From positions 1 to 17,939 of the forward strand of contig JAUWJG010000008.1 in NCBI GenBank assembly GCA_030607815.1: a stretch of 17,939 nucleotides of DNA, given 5' to 3'. The translations under genes were made by a program, and so were the position numbers. This document shows positions 12,723 to 17,939 of the stretch, piece after piece; the first letter of the stretch is position 1, and each line of letters begins with the position of its first letter. Below the pieces are notes generated by a model, which searched no databases, was not told the origin of the DNA, and saw only the letters and a list, made by a program, of their open reading frames with translations. The stretch is from Candidatus Bathyarchaeota archaeon. GTDB taxonomy: Archaea > Thermoproteota > Bathyarchaeia > RBG-16-48-13 > GCA-020355125.

Positions 12723-15700
12723 ATGGCTCTAGTTGAAGCTGAAAGATCTAAACTTGTCGACGGAATATCTTTTGGTGTTTTCTCACCAAGTATTATTCGA
12801 AAACTCTCTGTAGCAGAAGTCTTTATGGCTGACACATACGATGAAGATGGTGTAGCAATAACATCTGGTCTAATGGACGGCCGTTTTGGAACTCTGGAAC
12901 CAAGACAGAGATGTCAGACATGTGGCAATACTGCATCTATTTGTCCTGGGCATTTTGGTCACGTTGAATTAGCTGTTCCGGTTCTTCATCCAAGTTTTGC
13001 TAAACTCATCCACAAACTTCTTAATATGACCTGTCGAAACTGTGGTAGAATTCCTCTTCCGAATGAAATTCTCGAAGTGTATCGTCTGAAAATTGAAAAT
13101 GAAATAAAAAACCTTGGTTCACAGTCTTCTTTTTCATTTAAAAATATTGGAATAAAGACGAAAAAGAATTTAACTTGTCCGCATTGTGGTGCCCCTAATT
13201 ATAAAATTAAATTTACCAAACCTACATCATATCAGGAAATTTTAGATGACAAGAGTGTTAATGTATTAACACCTAATATGATAAGGGAAAGACTTGAAAG
13301 AATTTTACCTGATGACTTAACCCTTATAGGTCTAGATCCTAAAGCATTTCGCCCCGAATGGGCGGTTCTTCAAGTGCTTCCAGTTCCACCAGTATATGTT
13401 CGTCCATCTATAACTCTTGAGTCTGGAATAAGATCAGAAGATGATCTCACTCATAAATTAGTAGACATCATTAGAATTAACCATAGAGTGAGGGAGAACA
13501 TTGACGCTGGAGCTCCGGCCTTAATCGTTCAAGATTTATCTGAACTCCTCCAATATCACGTTACAACATACTTTAATAATGAATCCTCTGGTATACCTCC
13601 TGCTCGCCACAGATCGGGCAGAGCTCTAAAGACTCTCTCTCAAAGATTGAAAGGAAAAGAAGGAAGATTTCGAAGTAATCTCTCGGGAAAGAGAGTTGAT
13701 TTTTCTGCTAGAACCGTAATATCTCCAGATCCAAACCTTGACATAAATGAAGTTGGTGTTCCCTTAGCAATTGCTAAACAATTAACAATTCCAAAAAGAT
13801 TGAATTATTTGAACATTGAAGCAATGAAAAAACTTGTAATAAATGGAATGGAGAAATATCCCGGTGCCTTATATGTTGTTAGACCAGATGGAAGACGTGT
13901 CAGATTAGAATTTGTCTCCGAAAGAGAAAAAGTAGCTGAGCTTTTACAACCAGGTTTTATCGTGGAACGACAATTAATGGATGGCGATATCGTTATCTTC
14001 AATAGACAGCCTTCTCTCCATAGAATGTCTATTATGGCACATAAGGTTAAAGTTATGCCATATAAAACGTTTAGACTTCATCTTGCTGTTTGTACCCCGT
14101 ATAATGCTGATTTTGATGGAGATGAAATGAATCTTCATGTTCCTCAAAGAGAAGAAGCGCAAACGGAAGCAGCTCTTCTAATGAAAGTTCAAGACCAAAT
14201 TCTATCTCCACGATATGGTGGTCCTGTGATAGGGGCTACAAAAGATTTCATCACAGCTTCATACGTCTTAACAAAGAGCACAACCAAGCTCACAAAGGAA
14301 GAAACTTATAGAATTCTCATGGCAACGAACTATCAAGGTTCCATTCCTAAACCCGTAATCAAAAAACCAGAACCTCTTTGGAGTGGAAAACAAATTTTCA
14401 GTCTATTCTTACCTAAAGGCTTCAATTACGTCTTAAAAGCAAGCATATGTCAGAGTTGTCATCGCTGTAAATTTGCTGATTGTGAAAATGATGCATATGT
14501 TATCGTTAAAGATGGAATTTTACACAGCGGAGTAATTGATGAAAATTCTATTGGAGCAGAAAAATCTGAGAGTATTTACCACAGAATCGTGAAAGATTAT
14601 GGTACACAAATTGCAAGTAACTTTTTAAATTCTATATGTAAACTTCTCAAAGAATTCCTTACTATGAGGGGCTTTGGATACTCAATTGATGAACTTGATC
14701 TATCACCAAAGACACATAGAAAAATAAGCAAGTTAATAACTTTGACAAATAAAAAAGTTCATGAATTAATAGAAAAGTATGACCAAGGAACATTATCAAG
14801 GCTTCCTGGGCAAACACTTGAAGAATCACTTGAAATATTCATAATGAATGAACTTTCAAAAGCTAGAGATAAATCTGGAAATATTACAGACGCATTTTTT
14901 GGAATGGATAATCACGGTATCATAATGACGAGAACAGGTGCCCGTGGATCTAGTTTAAACATAGGTCAAATGACCGCATGTTTAGGGCAGCAATCCGTTA
15001 GAGGTAAACGAATCTTTAGAGGATATAAAAATAGAACCCTTGCTCATTTTGAACCAAGAGATCAATCTCCAAGAGCAAGAGGTTTTGTTGTCTCAAGTTA
15101 TAGAGACGGTCTTGATCCAATCGAATTCTTCTTTCATGCTACTGGTGGAAGAGAAGGACTCGTTGATACCGCTGTTCGTACACAACAGAGTGGTTATATG
15201 CAACGAAGATTGATAAATGCTCTAGAATTTCTAAAAGTTGAAGCGGATGGAACGGTTCGTAATTCTAAAGGAGATATTGTTCAATTTAGATACGGTGATG
15301 ATGGAATAGACCCTGCGAAAAGTGATCATGGCAAGGCAATTAATATTGAAAGACTCATTGACACTCTCAAACTAACAATGTCTAAAGGAAAAACTGTAAC
15401 AAAGGCCTATATTAAACAAGAATTACTGAAAATAGAGAATGCGTTAACTCCTCTATTACTTACAGAACTTAGAACTAATACATCAAAAACAAAACTAAAC
15501 ATAAAGGCTTTCAATCAACTGATTCAGATCGTTTTAGCTTCCTATAAAAACGGTCAAGTTGAACCTGGAGAAGCTGTTGGAATTGTAGCAGCACAATCTA
15601 TTGGTGAACCTGGAACTCAGATGACCCTGAGGACTTTTCATTATGCTGGTATAAAAGAGATGAACGTTACTTTAGGGTTACCTCGCCTTATTGAAATAGT

Positions 15701-16562
15701 GGATGCTAGAAAAAACCCATCAACTCCGATTATGAACGTTTATCTCAATAAGGAACATAGTGCTACAATTGAGAAATCTACAAAGATTGCTGAAAAAATA
15801 GTTTATTCAACTGCCGATGCAATCTCTTCCGTCATTTACATGGATCCCATAAAAGCATCTATAGTGCTGAAAATAGATGAGAAACGGATGGAACATAGAG
15901 GTATTACCCGAGAAGAACTTGAGAATGCTTTTATTTACAAAAACTGTGCTGTAACTATAGATGGCGATACTGTCATCATAACTCCTGAAGAAATTGCAGA
16001 TTTAAGTAAACTTTTATCTAAAGTTCCTTTAACGCATATTAAAGGGATTCCTGGGGTCCGAAGAGCCCTTGTTACAAAAGAGAAAAGTACATGTCTAATA
16101 AATACGGATGGTTCAAATCTATCTAAGGTTCTCAAGGTTCCAGGCGTAGATACAAATAAAACTTCAACAAATAATGTTCATGAAATAGCTAAAACCCTGG
16201 GCATAGAAGCTGCTCGCAATTCACTTATCAAAGAAGCTAGAGGTGTTCTTGAAGAACAGGGACTGGATGTCGATATTAGACATGTAATGCTGGTCGCTGA
16301 TATTATGACCGCGAATGGTACGGTTTTACAAATCGGAAGACATGGTGTAAGTGGTAAAAAATCTAGTGTTATTGCAAGAGCAGCTTTTGAAATAACAGTA
16401 CCAACTCTGGTAGATGCTGCTACCAAAGGAACAAGGGATATGTTTAAAGGCGTTACTGAATCTGTGATAGTAGGTCAGAACATTCCTGTCGGAACGGGAA
16501 TAATCGAAATTTTTATGGGGCTAGGTAAAAACAATAGTGAGGAAATAGAAATAAAAAGCTAG
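12723..16562 (+). CDS. rpoA: DNA-directed RNA polymerase subunit A, fused A'+A''
   Basis: This is the largest catalytic subunit, 1279 residues. The N-terminal zinc ribbon is CQTCGNTASICPGHFGH, and a second Cys pair set is CRNCG...CPHCG. The dock/switch region contains GKEGRFRSNLSGKRVDFSAR, and NADFDGD at 461-467 binds the catalytic magnesium ions. A Cys cluster of the archaeal type, CQSCHRCKFADC, lies near residue 577. The bridge-helix region contains FFFHATGGREGLVDTAVRT. The A''-type part begins around 890, with the trigger-loop segment GEAVGIVAAQSIGEPGTQMT near 948-967 and TLGLPRLIEIVDARK. The sum matches separate A' (about 880) plus A'' (about 395). There is no stop, intein or start at the usual split point. 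It starts one base after rpoB. Confidence 0.98.
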   Translation: MALVEAERSKLVDGISFGVFSPSIIRKLSVAEVFMADTYDEDGVAITSGLMDGRFGTLEPRQRCQTCGNTASICPGHFGHVELAVPVLHPSFAKLIHKLLNMTCRNCGRIPLPNEILEVYRLKIENEIKNLGSQSSFSFKNIGIKTKKNLTCPHCGAPNYKIKFTKPTSYQEILDDKSVNVLTPNMIRERLERILPDDLTLIGLDPKAFRPEWAVLQVLPVPPVYVRPSITLESGIRSEDDLTHKLVDIIRINHRVRENIDAGAPALIVQDLSELLQYHVTTYFNNESSGIPPARHRSGRALKTLSQRLKGKEGRFRSNLSGKRVDFSARTVISPDPNLDINEVGVPLAIAKQLTIPKRLNYLNIEAMKKLVINGMEKYPGALYVVRPDGRRVRLEFVSEREKVAELLQPGFIVERQLMDGDIVIFNRQPSLHRMSIMAHKVKVMPYKTFRLHLAVCTPYNADFDGDEMNLHVPQREEAQTEAALLMKVQDQILSPRYGGPVIGATKDFITASYVLTKSTTKLTKEETYRILMATNYQGSIPKPVIKKPEPLWSGKQIFSLFLPKGFNYVLKASICQSCHRCKFADCENDAYVIVKDGILHSGVIDENSIGAEKSESIYHRIVKDYGTQIASNFLNSICKLLKEFLTMRGFGYSIDELDLSPKTHRKISKLITLTNKKVHELIEKYDQGTLSRLPGQTLEESLEIFIMNELSKARDKSGNITDAFFGMDNHGIIMTRTGARGSSLNIGQMTACLGQQSVRGKRIFRGYKNRTLAHFEPRDQSPRARGFVVSSYRDGLDPIEFFFHATGGREGLVDTAVRTQQSGYMQRRLINALEFLKVEADGTVRNSKGDIVQFRYGDDGIDPAKSDHGKAINIERLIDTLKLTMSKGKTVTKAYIKQELLKIENALTPLLLTELRTNTSKTKLNIKAFNQLIQIVLASYKNGQVEPGEAVGIVAAQSIGEPGTQMTLRTFHYAGIKEMNVTLGLPRLIEIVDARKNPSTPIMNVYLNKEHSATIEKSTKIAEKIVYSTADAISSVIYMDPIKASIVLKIDEKRMEHRGITREELENAFIYKNCAVTIDGDTVIITPEEIADLSKLLSKVPLTHIKGIPGVRRALVTKEKSTCLINTDGSNLSKVLKVPGVDTNKTSTNNVHEIAKTLGIEAARNSLIKEARGVLEEQGLDVDIRHVMLVADIMTANGTVLQIGRHGVSGKKSSVIARAAFEITVPTLVDAATKGTRDMFKGVTESVIVGQNIPVGTGIIEIFMGLGKNNSEEIEIKS

Positions 16563-16595
16563 TTTATTAAAGATCCTGTCTGGAGAATAATATTG

Positions 16596-16916
16596 ATGAT
16601 TGATCTTGATCGAGTTATCAGATTGGCAATTCAATCTAAGAAAATCTATTTTGGTTCGAAGCAAACACTCCGTATGGCTAGAAATGGAAGAGCAACAGCA
16701 ATAATTCTTGCTTCCAATAGCCCCAGTAACTTTCGGAATGACATAGAACATTGTTCTAAACTTTCAGAGATTCCCTTATATACCTATAATGGCACTAATT
16801 TAGATCTAAGTTTGGCTTGTGGTAAAAAATTTACTATTTCTGCTTTAGCTATCAGGGAAATTGCTGACTCTCGACTCCTCAGAATGTTAACGATACCGAC
16901 TTCAGAGACAGAATGA
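16596..16916 (+). CDS. rpl30e: Ribosomal protein L30e (eL30)
   Basis: A small protein of the L7Ae/L30e fold, about 106 residues. In archaea it commonly sits between rpoA2 and nusA, as here. Seen in the sequence are LDRVIRLAIQSKKIYFGSKQ, RATAIILASN, EIPLYTYNGTNLDLSLACGKKF, and a final ALAIREIADSRLL helix. An in-frame TTG at 16593 directly precedes the ATG. The ATG at 16596 is preferred, with TGGAGAAT ten bases upstream. It lies 33 bp after rpoA and 58 bp before nusA, so it is part of the operon. Whether it is ribosome-bound or has taken an RNA-binding role in transcription is not visible here. Confidence 0.88.
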   Translation: MIDLDRVIRLAIQSKKIYFGSKQTLRMARNGRATAIILASNSPSNFRNDIEHCSKLSEIPLYTYNGTNLDLSLACGKKFTISALAIREIADSRLLRMLTIPTSETE

Positions 16917-16974
16917 ATATAAAAACAATATAAGTCTAATAAATATAACAATTTTCAAAGGAATACGAATTAAA

Positions 16975-17412
16975 ATGGTTCAGAGAATTCGATTAACTGG
17001 TAACGAAATGCGATACATTGCTCTTTTCGAAAATTTAACAGGTGAACTGGCCAATGACTGCATTATTGATGATAAACGAGATAGAATAATCCTTATCGTT
17101 AAACCTGGAAACGCAGGTCGTGCTATTGGCAGACATGGTTCTCGTATAAAACTTATGCGCGATATGGTACAGAAAGATGTTGAGATCGTAGAGTCTGCTG
17201 ATACTCCAATTGAATTTATTAAAAATTCCTTTTCTCCAGCACATGTTAAAGAAGTTCGTATCACAGAAAGGTTGGATAATAAAAAAGTAGCGGTGGTAAC
17301 AATCGATCAACGTGATAAAGGGATCGCTATAGGAAAGAATGGGAAAACAGCGGAGAGAACGCGTTTATTAGCAAAGAGATACTTTGGAATAGATAATGTC
17401 ATAATAGTTTAA
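16975..17412 (+). CDS. nusA: Archaeal NusA-like transcription factor (two KH domains)
   Basis: 145 residues, the usual short archaeal form lacking the bacterial N-terminal and S1 domains. It contains two KH RNA-binding domains, with GRHG (52-55) in the first and GKNG (120-123) in the second. The start MVQRIRLTGNEMRYIALFE is typical. AAAGGA lies 13-18 bases upstream of the ATG. It ends the operon: the plus strand then has T runs at 17454-17459 and 17499-17506, and no ribosomal S12 or S7 gene follows although these are common next neighbours in archaea. Confidence 0.95.
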   Translation: MVQRIRLTGNEMRYIALFENLTGELANDCIIDDKRDRIILIVKPGNAGRAIGRHGSRIKLMRDMVQKDVEIVESADTPIEFIKNSFSPAHVKEVRITERLDNKKVAVVTIDQRDKGIAIGKNGKTAERTRLLAKRYFGIDNVIIV

Positions 17413-17498
17413 CAATAATACATTAACCTGGATGTTTTCTGTTCCAATTCATATTTTTTATGTAATATTTTCTTTTATGGGTATATTACACTCAAACC

Positions 17499-17506
17499 TT
17501 TTTTTT
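17499..17506 (+). terminator. Oligo-T terminator of the RNA polymerase operon
   Basis: Eight T residues occur 87 bp after the nusA stop, preceded by a six-T run at 17454-17459. They lie between the operon and the convergent oxidoreductase gene, where termination is expected. Confidence 0.45.
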
Positions 17507-17588
17507 GAAACGAGGTACTATGAACTCAACTTGATAACAATTTAGCTGAATGAAACAATGTTTAGAACAGGGAATGTTACGAATTTGT

Positions 17589-17939
17589 TCATGATAATAT
17601 TTTGTCTACAATTTTATCAACCATCTTAGCTATTGCAGGAGCACAGGTCAATCCTGGCGATTCAATACCTATTAGATTTATTAAACCTGGGAAACCAATA
17701 TTCTCTTCATGCTTTATTATGAAATCTCTAAAAGGTTCATTTGGTCCATTAAGTTTAGGTCTAATTCCTGACATATCTGGTTTCAAGTTTTCCTTTTTTA
17801 TAAAGGGAAGATATTGAAAAACACCCAAATCCGGATTTAAAAATAAAAGTACTTCCCGATGATCATATAGAGTTTGCATGGATAATGGATTTGTTTTACC
17901 GGATAAAGAAATCAGATGAAGAAAATAAAAGACTGGTAC
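17589..17939 (-). CDS. FAD-dependent oxidoreductase (DAO / L-2-hydroxyglutarate oxidase-like), C-terminal part
   Basis: The reading frame is open to the window edge, so the N-terminal FAD-binding half is missing. The C-terminal 80 residues match the DAO-family branch that includes L-2-hydroxyglutarate dehydrogenase: YLPFIKKENLKPDMSGIRPK, then LNGPNEPFRDFIIKHEE, and GLINLIGIESPGLTCAPAIA, which closes over the FAD. The substrate cannot be decided from this part. The region before YLPF (about 50 residues, 17795-17939) does not show the expected GVHLT and FGPD-like motifs, so the gene may be diverged or damaged there. An ATG at 17879 is internal, not the true start. It is convergent with nusA. 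Confidence 0.8.
   Translation of the reverse strand, partial: VPVFYFLHLISLSGKTNPLSMQTLYDHREVLLFLNPDLGVFQYLPFIKKENLKPDMSGIRPKLNGPNEPFRDFIIKHEENIGFPGLINLIGIESPGLTCAPAIAKMVDKIVDKILS

Noticed and set aside
13805..14162. Minus-strand ORFs inside rpoA
   Set aside because: They are shadows of the conserved A' active-site region.
12723..16562. Possible intein in the long RpoA chain
   Set aside because: The length equals A' plus A'' and all regions align with polymerase motifs; no extra domain is present.
16980..17310. Two minus-strand ORFs over nusA
   Set aside because: They are antisense to both KH domains and lack any recognisable features.
17602..17817. Plus-strand ORF over the oxidoreductase fragment
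   Set aside because: The minus-strand translation has strong family motifs; the plus frame is its shadow.

Overview
The window comes from an AT-rich archaeal chromosome. The evidence is an archaeal-type RNA polymerase operon (rpoH-rpoB-rpoA-L30e-nusA), an aIF5A gene, archaeal TATA-type promoters, PAC2-family proteins, and tRNA genes carrying introns with bulge-helix-bulge folds. RpoB is one polypeptide and RpoA is an unsplit A'+A'' fusion. Most Euryarchaeota and Crenarchaeota split RpoA, so a TACK or Asgard lineage such as Thaumarchaeota, Korarchaeota or some Asgard is suggested, but the sequence alone does not prove it.

Layout: 1-141 (-) is the start of aIF5A, cut by the window edge. 209-967 (-) is a CooC/MinD-like ATPase. 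1134-1925 (-) is a uridine phosphorylase. 2030-3154 (+) is a PLP enzyme of the D-threonine aldolase / D-serine dehydratase family. From 3307 to 3929 lie three intron-containing tRNA genes: Asp(GTC) on the minus strand, then Tyr(GTA) and Lys(TTT) on the plus strand. They hold four introns in total. Lys has two, whose motifs use the same bases and so imply a splicing order.

3930-7009 is an accessory-looking zone. It holds a long empty stretch, a GC-richer convergent pair (acylphosphatase and a YwbE-family protein), remnants of a decayed ORF, and a tyrosine recombinase. The recombinase frame continues upstream of its first usable start codon. One extra G in a five-G run would explain this.

7010-8491 holds two tandem, diverged PAC2-family genes (archaeal proteasome-assembly-chaperone-like), followed by about 590 bp of non-coding DNA with a perfect 10-bp inverted repeat and the RNA polymerase promoter. 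9086-17412 is the transcription operon: RpoH, RpoB, fused RpoA, ribosomal protein L30e and the two-KH NusA. It ends at an oligo-T stretch. The S12/S7 genes that often follow nusA in archaea are absent here. A convergent FAD-dependent oxidoreductase (C-terminal part only) fills the right edge.

The strongest observations are the two-intron tRNA-Lys with mutually exclusive splicing folds, the D-loop intron of tRNA-Asp, the apparent frameshift in the integrase, and the divergent promoter whose single TATA element could serve both strands. I found no convincing new multi-gene system.
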